A stretch of DNA of 64,000 nt from Actinoplanes oblitus. Its GTDB lineage: Bacteria > Actinomycetota > Actinomycetes > Mycobacteriales > Micromonosporaceae. The DNA lies in contig NZ_CP126980.1 in the NCBI RefSeq assembly GCF_030252345.1, positions 9,061,501 to 9,125,500 of the forward strand, written 5' to 3'. The first letter of the stretch is position 1. Every line of letters begins with the position of its first letter. Positions 8,165 through 16,822 of this stretch are shown piece by piece. The notes under the pieces were generated by a model. That model was not told the DNA's origin. It saw only the letters and a list, made by a program, of their open reading frames with translations, and searched no databases. The position numbers were made by a program, and so were the translations under genes.

Positions 8165-10398
8165 TTGGCGGTACCCTCCAGGACGGCGTCGATGATGCGC
8201 TTACGGTTCTGCCGGTCCTCGTACGCGAAGAACCCGTCCGCGGCGCGGACCTTCTCGTCCTCGTTCCGGAAGCCGCGCTCCGCGGCCGCCACCAGCGCCG
8301 CCACCGCGGCGGCGGGGTCCTCGACCCGGGTGCCCAGCTCGGCGTAAAGGTCCAGGTCGGCGCCCGTGTTGGTGCTGTGCTTCTGCAGCTCCGGGAACGT
8401 GTAGTAGACCACCGGGCGGCGCAGGTACAGCATGTCGAACGAGATCGTCGAGTAGTCGGTGACCAGCATCCGGGCCGCCGACAGCAGCTCGGCGAAGCTC
8501 GGCACCTCGCTGAACTTGACCACCTCGACGTGCTCGTCCTCGTCGAAGCAGTGCGCGAACTGGCTGATGCTGGAGTGCAGCACGAGCTTCAGGCGCACCC
8601 CGGCCGCCGTCATCGCGTTCCGGACCGCCGGGTCGTGGATCAGCTGGTGCCAGTTGCGGAAGAACTCCGAGTCCCGGAACTCGGCCTCGGTCGCCTCCGC
8701 CAGGAACGACCGCCAGGTCGGGCTGACCAGCACGTAGTCGCCGTCCTTGGCCTCCAGCAGGTCGTGCCGGGCCAGGCCGGTGAGCTTGACCTGGTTCGGC
8801 CCGAGGCCGTAGCGCACGTTGTTGATCACGCTGTCGAACTCGCGTTTCGCCGACGCGCAGAACAGGTGGTACTTCTTGGCGCCGAGCCAGCCGGACAGGT
8901 CCGAGCGGATGATGCCGTGCTGCAGGAAGACCAGCTTGTAGCGCGGCTTGCCCTCGTTCACGCCGTACGAGGCCCACGGCTTGATGATCACGTCGTCGAC
9001 GTGCGAGGCGAAGAAGTACTCGCAGTTGTAGTGCAGCCGCCAGTGCTCCAGCGAGTTGTACGCGATCACGTTGAAGCCGTCGGCGATCAGCCGCTGGTAG
9101 TCCGGGCTGTCCTGGCGGATCACGAAGGCGATCTTGTCGTGGATCCGGTTGTCCCGGACGTACCGGTAGAGGGCCTCGCCGTTGTCGGCGGCCTTCTCCC
9201 GGCGGTCCATGAAGACCCAGTACCCGTTCGGGGCGCCGGCCAGGTTCTTCCGGATCCGGGTGGCCCACAGCTTGCCCAGGCCACCCTCCTCGCGGGCCGC
9301 CTTGCGGCTGAGGCCGACCAGGTTCGACGCCTTCAGGGCCAGCTTGACCGGGCGGCGCTCCATGTCCTTGAGGCGCTTGGCCTGCACCCGGTTGCGGCGG
9401 TTGGCGGCGCCGGTGCGCAGGTTCATGAAGAACAGCATCAGCTGGCTGTACTGCCGGTCGCGGATCAGCTCGACGATCCGCCGGTCGTTGTTGTTGGCGG
9501 TCAACAGCAGCCGGTCGAAGCCGAACGCCTCGCAGGCCTCGCGGCACAGCTCCAGCGCCTGGTCGGTCAGGCCCGGGTCCAGCAGCAGCAGCTTGGGCAG
9601 GTAGAAGGTGCGCAGCAGGGCCGCCACCCGGTACGCCACGATGGCCTCGTTGAAGTACACCGAGAGGGCGTCGTCGAGGCCCGCGAAGATCGGCACCAGG
9701 TCCTCGTAGACCTTGATCCGGATCTTGCTGGTGATGCTGCCGGTACGCGCCACCGTGTACAGGTAGACCACGTCGTTGATCTTGGTGATCTTCTGCGAGA
9801 GCAGCAGGTACTTCTTGTCGAAGATCTCGTCCTCGCTGCTGCTGACGCCCTCCAGGAAGCGCAGCCCGTACTGCTCGATCAGGTCACGCCGGTAGATCGT
9901 CTTGAGGATGACCGGGCGCTGCGAGAGCAGGTCCAGCTTGACCTCGTACGAGTTCTGGTTGACGTACGGCTTCTCGGCCATCCAGTCGACCCAGACCGGG
10001 TTCTTCCCGTCGGACTTCTCCTTGACGCCGTACCGGGTGGCGATGACGACGTCGCTGCCGTACTTCTCGATGCTCTGCAGCAGCTTGCTGTAGCCGTCCT
10101 TGTAGATCCGGTCGTCCGGGTCCATGAAGATGACGTACTCGCTGGTGGCGCGCTCGAGACCGGCGTTACGCGGCCGGCCGGGGCCACCGGAGCCCTTGTC
10201 GAAGGTGATCGGGAAGAAGTTGTCCGGGTACCGCTTCTGGTACTCCTGGATGATCTCCCAGGTCCGATCCGTGGAGCCGTCGTTGACCGGGATCACCTCG
10301 AACTGGGCAAACGCGGATTGCCGGACGATGGACTCGAACGCGTCCTCGATGAAGGCATCGACGTTGTAACACGCCATGATGATCGAAACCTTGAACAA
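8161..10398 (-). CDS. GT2 glycosyltransferase fused to CDP-glycerol glycerophosphotransferase-family domain
   Basis: A 745-residue homologue of the enzyme two genes downstream. The N-terminal GT2 domain has KVSIIMACYN, VNDGSTD (35-41) and MDPDD (91-95), with the shared stretch GGPGRPRNAGLERAT. The C-terminal half has QHGII in place of HHGTPLK, then VKLTGLARHD, VSPTWRSF and MLVTDYSTISFDMLYLRRPVV, a divergent TagF/TagB-type transferase. It likely adds a phospho-alditol (or phospho-sugar) and a sugar to the surface polymer. The start is a TTG at 10396-10398, set by AAGGAG five bases upstream; no ATG or GTG fits both that site and the GT2 fold, and the frame upstream is not family-like. Confidence 0.85.
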   Translation of the reverse strand: MFKVSIIMACYNVDAFIEDAFESIVRQSAFAQFEVIPVNDGSTDRTWEIIQEYQKRYPDNFFPITFDKGSGGPGRPRNAGLERATSEYVIFMDPDDRIYKDGYSKLLQSIEKYGSDVVIATRYGVKEKSDGKNPVWVDWMAEKPYVNQNSYEVKLDLLSQRPVILKTIYRRDLIEQYGLRFLEGVSSSEDEIFDKKYLLLSQKITKINDVVYLYTVARTGSITSKIRIKVYEDLVPIFAGLDDALSVYFNEAIVAYRVAALLRTFYLPKLLLLDPGLTDQALELCREACEAFGFDRLLLTANNNDRRIVELIRDRQYSQLMLFFMNLRTGAANRRNRVQAKRLKDMERRPVKLALKASNLVGLSRKAAREEGGLGKLWATRIRKNLAGAPNGYWVFMDRREKAADNGEALYRYVRDNRIHDKIAFVIRQDSPDYQRLIADGFNVIAYNSLEHWRLHYNCEYFFASHVDDVIIKPWASYGVNEGKPRYKLVFLQHGIIRSDLSGWLGAKKYHLFCASAKREFDSVINNVRYGLGPNQVKLTGLARHDLLEAKDGDYVLVSPTWRSFLAEATEAEFRDSEFFRNWHQLIHDPAVRNAMTAAGVRLKLVLHSSISQFAHCFDEDEHVEVVKFSEVPSFAELLSAARMLVTDYSTISFDMLYLRRPVVYYTFPELQKHSTNTGADLDLYAELGTRVEDPAAAVAALVAAAERGFRNEDEKVRAADGFFAYEDRQNRKRIIDAVLEGTAK

Positions 10399-10403
10399 CG
10401 AAA

Positions 10404-10409
10404 CTCCTT
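10404..10409 (-). promoter_or_regulatory. Ribosome binding site fixing a TTG start
   Basis: AAGGAG on the minus strand, five bases before the TTG at 10398, where the GT2 domain begins (LFKVSII). Confidence 0.75.
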
Positions 10410-10468
10410 GTACCCGATCCGACCGGGTAGACGTTGATGGCCTGGGCCTCACCGGGAGGCGCGCACCG

Positions 10469-12208
10469 TCACGGCAGCTCGAAGGGAGACCGGAAGGGAT
10501 AGTACGCGCTCAGGAAGCCGGTCAGCAGATTCGCCTGCTGTTCCGGTGACACGTCGCTCTCCACCGTGTCGTTGAGGCAGAACACCTGGTATGGCCGCTT
10601 CTTCAGGGTCATCGCGAAATGCTCGTCGGTGTGCGGCTGGGACAGGTCCCGGTACATGAACTTGATCTCACCGATCACCGCGCGACCGGTCAGGTACGCC
10701 CAGTGTTGCTGCAGCGAGGAGAGCACCGCCACGTCGTCGGGGTGGCGGAACTGGTGTGCGGCGGTGGCCGCCAGCGCCTCCGGGTAGCGCTCCTCGATCT
10801 CGGCGAGCACGCTGCGGCGCGCGGCGTGCGGCGTGTGCTTCATCTTGTACGCGGTACGCCGCCCGAACTCCCGCTCGATGATCGCCCGGTTGTTCTTGCC
10901 GGCCGCCATCACCGGCGGCTCGTCCGGGTCCGGGGACCCGCCGTCCACCCGGAAGGTGGAAAGGAAGAACCGGCTCTGCCCGGACGCGGTGAAGAAGAAC
11001 CCGGGCTGCAGCGGCTGGCCCAGGAAGACGTCGTCGTTCATGTAGATGAAGTGCTCGGCGAGACCCTCGATGCGGTGCAGCTGGGTCTCGATGGCCATCG
11101 AGTTGAACGTCGGCAGCTTCCCGGCGGTCCCGAACAGCTCCTTGTGGCTCACCACGGTGACCTTGGCGTTCGTGGTGTCCAGCCAGGCCGGCACCTGGTC
11201 GTCGGTGACCAGGAAGATCCGGCGCACCCAGGGCGCGTACATGTGCAGCGAGCGCAGCGAGTACCGCAACTCGTCCCGGGAGATGTAGCGGGCCAGGTTG
11301 GCGGCCTGGTCGTTGCCGCCGGCCCAGCCGTTCTCGCCGAGCGCCGCGTTCTTGCGCGCCAGCCAGGCCGGGTCACCGCCGTCCACCCAGGTGTAGACGA
11401 CGTCGATCGGGAAGTCGACGTGGTCGATCGGCGGCGTCAGGAACGACTGCCTGGTCGGGTAGCGCCGGGACGCTCCGGCGCCGATCTCCCGGAAGTCGCT
11501 GAAGGTGCTCTCGTCCGCCTCGACCACCGGGTCGGCGATCGGGACCACCTCGGTGGACCGGTTGTACCGCGGGCCGGCCAGGTGGTCCGGGAACTCCGCC
11601 CAGAACTCCACCTCGCAGGCGTGCTGGCGGCCCAGCAGCAGGCTCCGGGACGCGTCGGTGACCGGCCAGTAGACGGCGGTCGCCACCGGCTCCGGCGCGA
11701 GCTCCTCGGCCGGGCCCCCGGCGTTGTCGGCGCGGGCCGGCCCGGGCCGGGTCGGCGCGTTGATCGCGCGGCCGGTCGGCACCTTCTTGTTCGCCGGCGC
11801 GACCGGCGGGATCGGCGAGCCGGGCACCATCGCGGTCACCGTCCAGCGGCGCTCCGGCAGCACCGGCTGCACCTCGGCACCGGACGCGGCCAGCTCGGCC
11901 AGGACCCGCTCGGCCCGCGGCCGGAACGACTCGGCGACGGCCACCACGGTGCGTTCGAACTGGTTGGCCGGCACCCGGAACCAGGGCACCCCGGCGGCGT
12001 CCAGCGCGTCGGCCACCCGGTCCAGGTTGGCGGCGCGGACCGACACCGGGGTGGCCTCGGGCTCGATCCGGGCCAGGTCGATCTGCCGGGGACCACGAGA
12101 CTGGGGCGGTGCGAGCTTGTTACGCGCCGCCTCCGGGAGGACCCGGCCGAGCCAGCGGCGCACCGGACGGGGAACCACCGTCCGCGCAACAGTGATGGGG
12201 CGCAGCAC
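10469..12208 (-). CDS. Stealth family sugar-phosphate transferase
   Basis: A 579-residue Stealth protein, a class that transfers hexose-1-phosphate to build phosphodiester-linked capsules. The conserved regions are present in order: CR1 IDVVYTWVDGGDPAWLARK, CR2 DELRYSLRSLHMYAPWVRRI with FLVTDDQVPAWL and FIYMNDDVFLGQPL, CR3 with HTPHAARRSVLAEIEERYPE, and a CR4-like C-terminus. About 230 residues precede CR1, a long N-terminal region with a Pro/Ala-rich stretch and no assigned function. The GTG at 12206-12208 is chosen because GGGGGAGAGGA ends eight bases upstream; a GTG at 12250 lacks such a site. It is a single gene between the two operon halves and 70 bases before the next gene, so it may be read together with it. 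Confidence 0.9.
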   Translation of the reverse strand: MLRPITVARTVVPRPVRRWLGRVLPEAARNKLAPPQSRGPRQIDLARIEPEATPVSVRAANLDRVADALDAAGVPWFRVPANQFERTVVAVAESFRPRAERVLAELAASGAEVQPVLPERRWTVTAMVPGSPIPPVAPANKKVPTGRAINAPTRPGPARADNAGGPAEELAPEPVATAVYWPVTDASRSLLLGRQHACEVEFWAEFPDHLAGPRYNRSTEVVPIADPVVEADESTFSDFREIGAGASRRYPTRQSFLTPPIDHVDFPIDVVYTWVDGGDPAWLARKNAALGENGWAGGNDQAANLARYISRDELRYSLRSLHMYAPWVRRIFLVTDDQVPAWLDTTNAKVTVVSHKELFGTAGKLPTFNSMAIETQLHRIEGLAEHFIYMNDDVFLGQPLQPGFFFTASGQSRFFLSTFRVDGGSPDPDEPPVMAAGKNNRAIIEREFGRRTAYKMKHTPHAARRSVLAEIEERYPEALAATAAHQFRHPDDVAVLSSLQQHWAYLTGRAVIGEIKFMYRDLSQPHTDEHFAMTLKKRPYQVFCLNDTVESDVSPEQQANLLTGFLSAYYPFRSPFELP

Positions 12209-12523
12209 CTCTGTCGTCCTCTCCCCCGACCACGACGGGGTCCCGTTCACGGGTGACCGGCACTCGATCCGCTGGGGCGGTTGCCCGGCAGATCGACGAG
12301 TCTACGGTCGTCGCGGGCCACCGCGCCTCGCGAGCATGACGTCGAGACCGGATGGCAGGGAGCGCCACCCCCGATCACCCCGCGATCATCTCATCCGTCG
12401 GCAACCCCCCGGCAGGACCCCCTTGGGGTGCAGTTAATCGGCTCTTCGCCGCGCCTGACCAGTCTTGCGATAAAATCCGACCCTCGCGTACGCCCTGCTC
12501 ACGGTGCCCGCCGCCGACGGTGG
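12209..12523. other. Intergenic stretch, 315 bases
   Basis: It lies between the start of the Stealth gene and the stop of the nucleotide-sugar dehydrogenase, both on the minus strand. It holds the Stealth ribosome site (12217-12227), a small ACCCC/GGGGT hairpin (12417-12429) and an AT-richer patch around 12430-12480 where a promoter could lie. No gene is seen. Confidence 0.6.
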
Positions 12524-13807
12524 TCAACCGCCGATCACGAGGCGCCGGATGCCCGGCAGATTCGCCGGATCGGTGACCCGCCGGCCGTCCACCAGCACCC
12601 GCACGCCGGGCAGGTCGGCCGGGGTGAGCGCGCGGTACTCGGCGTGGTCGGCCTGCACGATCGCCGCCTCGGCCGCCTCCCCGGTCCAGGGCGGCAGGCC
12701 GAGGGCGGTCAGCTCGGCGGCCGAGAACATCGGATCCGACACGTACGGCGTGGCCCCGCGCCGCCGCAACTCCGCCACCGTGGGGAACACCCCGGAGAAC
12801 GCCGTCTCCTTCACCCCGCCCCGGTACGCCGCCCCGAGCACCAGCACCGTCTGGCAGGCCAGGTCACCCACGGCGGCCTCGAGCAGGTCCACCGCGTACC
12901 CGGGCATCCCGGCGTTCGCCTCCCGGGCGGCCCGGACCACCGTGGCGGCCGGGTCGTTCCACAGGTACAGCCGCGGGTAGACCGGGATGCAGTGCCCGCC
13001 GACGGCGATCCCCGGCGTGTGGAGGTGGCTGTACGGCTGCGTGTTGCACGCCTCGATCACGGTCTGGACGTCGATGCCGAGCGTGTCGGCGTACCTGGCG
13101 AACTGGTTGGCCAGCCCGATGTTCACGTCCCGGTACGTCGTCTCGGCCAGTTTCGCCAGTTCGGCGGCCTCGGCGCTGCCCAGGTCCCAGACACCGTTGG
13201 GCCGGGGCAGACCGGCGCGCTCGTCGAAGTCCAGCACCGCCCGGTAGAACGCCACCCCGCGCGCCGCCGACGTGGCGTTCACCCCGCCCACCAGCTTGGG
13301 ATACCTGCGCAGGTCGGCGAAGACCCGGCCGGTGAGCACCCGCTCCGGGCTGAACACCAGGTCGAAGTCCTCCCCGGCGACCAGGCCGGAGCCCTCCCGC
13401 AGCAGCGGCGCCCAGCGCTGCCGGGTGGTGCCGACCGGCAGCGTCGTCTCGTAGCTGACCAGCGTCCCGGGGCGCAGCCCGCGGGCGATGTCCCGGGTGG
13501 CCGACTCCATCCAGCCGAAGTCCGGCTGCCCGGCGACGTCCACGAAGAGCGGCACCACCACCACGACCGCGTCCGACTCGGCGACCGCCGCGCTGGTGCC
13601 GGTGGTCGCGGTGAGCAGGCCGGCGCTGACCGCCTCCTTGAGCCGCACGTCCAGGTCGGCCTCGCCGGGGAACGGGACCAGGCCGTCGTTGACCGCCCGG
13701 ACGGTCGGCTCGGCCACGTCGGCGCCGAACACGGTGTGCCCCTTGCCCGCGAACTGGACGGCGAGCGGCAGCCCGATCTTGCCCAGGCCCACCACGCAGA
13801 TCCTCAT
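12524..13807 (-). CDS. Nucleotide-sugar 6-dehydrogenase (UDP-ManNAc/UDP-HexNAc dehydrogenase type)
   Basis: A 427-residue NAD-dependent dehydrogenase that oxidises C6 of a UDP-sugar twice to a uronic acid. It has a Rossmann start (MRICVVGLGKIGLPLAVQFA), a FSPERVLTGR block, the helix KLAETTYRDVNIGLANQFAR, and the active-site cysteine in GGHCIPVYPRLY. The HCIPVYP form and the VFSPERV block are closer to WecC/WbpA (UDP-HexNAc) enzymes than to UDP-glucose dehydrogenase (GG.CFPKD). With the epimerase at 7.1 kb it would give UDP-ManNAcA. Its ATG overlaps the stop of the upstream glycosyltransferase (ATGA). Confidence 0.88.
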   Translation of the reverse strand: MRICVVGLGKIGLPLAVQFAGKGHTVFGADVAEPTVRAVNDGLVPFPGEADLDVRLKEAVSAGLLTATTGTSAAVAESDAVVVVVPLFVDVAGQPDFGWMESATRDIARGLRPGTLVSYETTLPVGTTRQRWAPLLREGSGLVAGEDFDLVFSPERVLTGRVFADLRRYPKLVGGVNATSAARGVAFYRAVLDFDERAGLPRPNGVWDLGSAEAAELAKLAETTYRDVNIGLANQFARYADTLGIDVQTVIEACNTQPYSHLHTPGIAVGGHCIPVYPRLYLWNDPAATVVRAAREANAGMPGYAVDLLEAAVGDLACQTVLVLGAAYRGGVKETAFSGVFPTVAELRRRGATPYVSDPMFSAAELTALGLPPWTGEAAEAAIVQADHAEYRALTPADLPGVRVLVDGRRVTDPANLPGIRRLVIGG

Positions 13808-15330
13808 CCGGCCCTCTCCTCCAGCAGTCCCCGGTAGACGTCGATCAGCACCTCCGCCTGGGTGTCCCAGGTCCAGGTGTCGAGCAGGCCGGGCTTCTCG
13901 TACGCCGCCCGGTAGCGCACCGGGTCGGCCAGCACCTGCCGCACCGCCCGCAGGTAGTCGTCGAGTTCCCGGGCCTGGAAGACCTCGCCCTGGCCGGTCT
14001 CGCGGACCGTCGCGGCCATCGTCCGCACGTCGCTGACCACCAGCGGCAGCCGGGCGTGCGAGTACTCGAAGAACTTGGTGATCAGCGCGATCTCGTGGTT
14101 CGGCCAGTGGTGGATCGGGATCACCCCGGCGTCCGCGCCGGCCAGCATCGGCACCACCTGCCAGTGCGGCACGTAGGGCAGCACGTGCACCCGGTCCCGG
14201 ACGCCGAGTTCCTCGGCCCGCCGGCCCAGCCCGGTCAGGTACGCGCCGTGGTGGTTGTTGGTGACCAGCGCGACGTGCACGCCGGGCTGCCGGGGCAGCG
14301 CCTCGACCATGATGTCCAGCCCGCGCTGCGGTGCCGCGGCGCCGCTGTAGACCAGCAGCGGGGTGTCCGGGCCGATCCCGCACGTCGCGCGCAGGTCGGC
14401 ACCCGGCTGGCCGGCGGGCTCGTCCGGCCCGTGGTCGACGGCCGGCGCGTTGAGGATCACCCGTGGCCGGCGAGGCAGGTCGTGCGCGGTGCGCAGCATG
14501 CCGGCCAGGTCGTCGGAGACGGTGGTGACGGCGTCGGCGTACGGCGCGTACTCCCGCTCGTGCGCCATGTGCCCGAGCCGCCAGCGGGCGTGCTCGGTCC
14601 ACGGCCGGACACCCGGCAGGAACTCGTGCGCGTCCCAGACCAGCTTGACGTCCCGCCCCCCGGCCCGCGCCCGGATCTTGGCCCGGGCGCCGACGCCGAG
14701 CATCCGGAAGTCGTTGGCGTGGATCAGGTCCGGCGCCAGCTCGTCGACGACCTTTCCGTACGCCAGCTCCCAGTCCCACAGCCCGGGCTCGATCCGCCGC
14801 CACGACCGATCGCCCAGCGCGGCCCGCCAGAACCAGGTGTACAGCCGGTCCACCGGGGTGTCCAGCCGCTTGCGGGCGGCCCGCGACCGGGTGGTCTGCC
14901 GCCGTCGCAGGCTCACCCACTTGCCGGTGGCCCGGGCCGCCAGCGACTCGGCGCGCAGCAACGCGGCGGGCAGCCCGCGGGGCTCCATCGCCCGGCGTAC
15001 CCGCAGGTCGGCCCGCCACGCCTTGATCGCCTGGGCCCGCCGCGCGCCCACCCCGGTCGGCGGGTACGCCAGCGGCGCCACCACCCAGCGCCGGCGGAAC
15101 TCGTGCGGGCGCTTGTGCAGCGGGGTGGGCATCGGCAGCAGCCGGACCCGGGCCGGGCCGAGGGTCCAGGTGTGCTCCGCGCCGTCCGGCGAGCGGCCCA
15201 GCAGGATCACCTCGAAGCCGGCCTCGGCGGCCGATCGGGCCTGCTTCTGCACCCGCGAGTCGCCGTTCACCCCGTTGTCGACGAGCATGACGATCCGCCG
15301 TCCGGCCGGGCCGGTCGCGGCCAAGTCCAT
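13804..15330 (-). CDS. Glycosyltransferase, GT4-like (GT-B fold)
   Basis: A 508-residue GT-B protein. The N-terminal domain begins IVMLVDNGVNGDSRVQKQAR and is typical of GT4 proteins acting on lipid-linked sugars. The C-terminal half has LLVYSGAAAPQRGLDIMVEALP, HVLPYVPHWQVVPMLAGADAGVIP and NHEIALITKFFEYSHARLPLVVS with the family's E..K.FEY-type acceptor loop. It has no signal peptide and would act on the inner membrane face, adding a sugar to the surface polymer; donor unknown. ATG start behind a purine-rich GGAAAGAGAG. First gene of a pair with the dehydrogenase (four-base overlap). It is divergent from the next glycosyltransferase, with 112 bases between starts. Confidence 0.83.
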   Translation of the reverse strand: MDLAATGPAGRRIVMLVDNGVNGDSRVQKQARSAAEAGFEVILLGRSPDGAEHTWTLGPARVRLLPMPTPLHKRPHEFRRRWVVAPLAYPPTGVGARRAQAIKAWRADLRVRRAMEPRGLPAALLRAESLAARATGKWVSLRRRQTTRSRAARKRLDTPVDRLYTWFWRAALGDRSWRRIEPGLWDWELAYGKVVDELAPDLIHANDFRMLGVGARAKIRARAGGRDVKLVWDAHEFLPGVRPWTEHARWRLGHMAHEREYAPYADAVTTVSDDLAGMLRTAHDLPRRPRVILNAPAVDHGPDEPAGQPGADLRATCGIGPDTPLLVYSGAAAPQRGLDIMVEALPRQPGVHVALVTNNHHGAYLTGLGRRAEELGVRDRVHVLPYVPHWQVVPMLAGADAGVIPIHHWPNHEIALITKFFEYSHARLPLVVSDVRTMAATVRETGQGEVFQARELDDYLRAVRQVLADPVRYRAAYEKPGLLDTWTWDTQAEVLIDVYRGLLEERAG

Positions 15331-15442
15331 CGCGCTCTCTTTCCGTCGAAAAACCGCACGGGGCTGCGTAAAACGTATGATTCTGGAACAAAGGTAACCG
15401 CCGAACAGGGCACCCTCCGGCTACGACATGAGCTGAACCACG

Positions 15443-16822
15443 ATGGAAAAATCGCACCACTCGATCGGCCGGCGCTGGGCCCGGGTGACCGGGCCGCGCC
15501 GGCGCCCCGGCCACGGCCGGCCGCACGCGTACTACCTGGCGATCGGGTTCCCGCCGGCCGCCAAGAGCTCGGCGTACCGGATGCGCGAGACCGCCAACCA
15601 GCTGTACGCGCACGGCTGGGACGTGACGGTGCTGACCATCTGCCAGGAGGCCTGGGAACGCGAGTTCGGCCTGGACCACAGCCTGTCCGCGGACGTGCAC
15701 CCGGCGATCCGGGTGGTCGAGCTGCCGCTGCGGCGCGAGGAGCTGGACACCGAGATCCGCCACTTCTCCAGGGCCCGCTCCCTCGACCCGGCGGCCTGGG
15801 CGGCCGAGGTCCGGCAGCGGCGCCTGGCCGTCTTCCCGGAGCCGTCGTTCGGCGGCTGGGCGCCCGCGCTGACCGAGGCGATCCTGCGGCTGCACCGGCG
15901 CGACCCGGCCGACCTGCTGGTCACCACCTGCGCGCCGTACGTGACCCTGGCACCCACCTGGGCGCTGTGGGAACGGCACCGGGTGCCGTACGTGGTGGAC
16001 TTCCGGGACGGCTGGTCGATCGACGTGCTCGGCGGCGAGGTGGCCTTCCCGCCCGGCTCGATCGCCGGGCGCTGGGAGAGCCGGGTGCTCGGCTCGGCCC
16101 TGGAGGTGTGGACGGTCAACGACCCCATCGCCGGGCACTACCGCCGGCGCTACCCGGCCGTCGCCGCCCGGGTGCACGTGGTGCGCAACGGGTACGACGA
16201 CGACAGCGTGCCGCGCGGGTTCCGTGCCCCGGACCCGGAACGCGGGCTGCGCTTCGGTTACCTGGGGACGATCACCTTCCCGGTGCCGCTGCTCGGCGCG
16301 GTGCTGGACGGCTGGCGGATCGCCCGGGCGGAGGACCCGCTGCTCGCCAACGCCGGCTTCGAGCTGCGCGGGCACATCGGGGCCGGTGCGGCACGCGAGG
16401 ACAACGCGTACGCGGAGATGCTGCGCGCGGCCGGGCCGGACGGCGTGCGGTTCGGCGGGCCGGTGCCGAAGGCGGAGGTGGCCGCCGTCTACGGCGAGTG
16501 GGACGCGCTGGTCCTGATCGTCCCCGGCGGCCGGTACATGACCTCGGGGAAGGTGTACGAGGCGTACGCCAGCGGGCTGCCGGTGGTCTCCGCGCACGAG
16601 CCGGAGCACGACGCGTCGTTCGTGCTGGACGGCAACCCGCTCTGGACCGGCGCGGCCGGGCCGGACGCCGACCGGCTGGCCGAGTCGTTCAAGACCGCCG
16701 CCAAGCTGGCCCTGACCGCCACCCCCGGGCAGCGGGCGGCCACCCGGGCGGCGGCCGCCCGGTTCGCCAGGGCCGCGCAGCTCGCGCCGGCCGTCCGCCG
16801 GGTCACCGAGGCGGTCCGGTGA
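15443..16822 (+). CDS. Glycosyltransferase, GT4-like
   Basis: A 459-residue GT-B protein. The first domain has YYLAIGFPPAAKSSAYRMRE, LVTTCAPYVTLAPTWALWER and VVDFRDGWSIDVLGG, a pattern seen in GT4 enzymes of amino-sugar polymers. The second has FGYLGTI, RFGGPVPKAEVAAVYGEWDA and SGKVYEAYASGLPVV, the nucleotide-sugar site. It is cytosolic and likely membrane-associated. The ATG at 15443 lacks a strong ribosome site; the first 25 residues are basic and could be extra. Its stop overlaps the GTG of the next glycosyltransferase (GTGA), so the two are one operon reading toward 19 kb. Confidence 0.83.
   Translation: MEKSHHSIGRRWARVTGPRRRPGHGRPHAYYLAIGFPPAAKSSAYRMRETANQLYAHGWDVTVLTICQEAWEREFGLDHSLSADVHPAIRVVELPLRREELDTEIRHFSRARSLDPAAWAAEVRQRRLAVFPEPSFGGWAPALTEAILRLHRRDPADLLVTTCAPYVTLAPTWALWERHRVPYVVDFRDGWSIDVLGGEVAFPPGSIAGRWESRVLGSALEVWTVNDPIAGHYRRRYPAVAARVHVVRNGYDDDSVPRGFRAPDPERGLRFGYLGTITFPVPLLGAVLDGWRIARAEDPLLANAGFELRGHIGAGAAREDNAYAEMLRAAGPDGVRFGGPVPKAEVAAVYGEWDALVLIVPGGRYMTSGKVYEAYASGLPVVSAHEPEHDASFVLDGNPLWTGAAGPDADRLAESFKTAAKLALTATPGQRAATRAAAARFARAAQLAPAVRRVTEAVR

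Noticed and set aside
12524..16609. One continuous minus-strand frame of 1361 codons seeming to fuse the dehydrogenase to upstream sequence
   Set aside because: Only 12524-13807 encodes dehydrogenase sequence with its own ATG and ATGA overlap. The rest is antisense or out of frame to well-supported glycosyltransferase genes.
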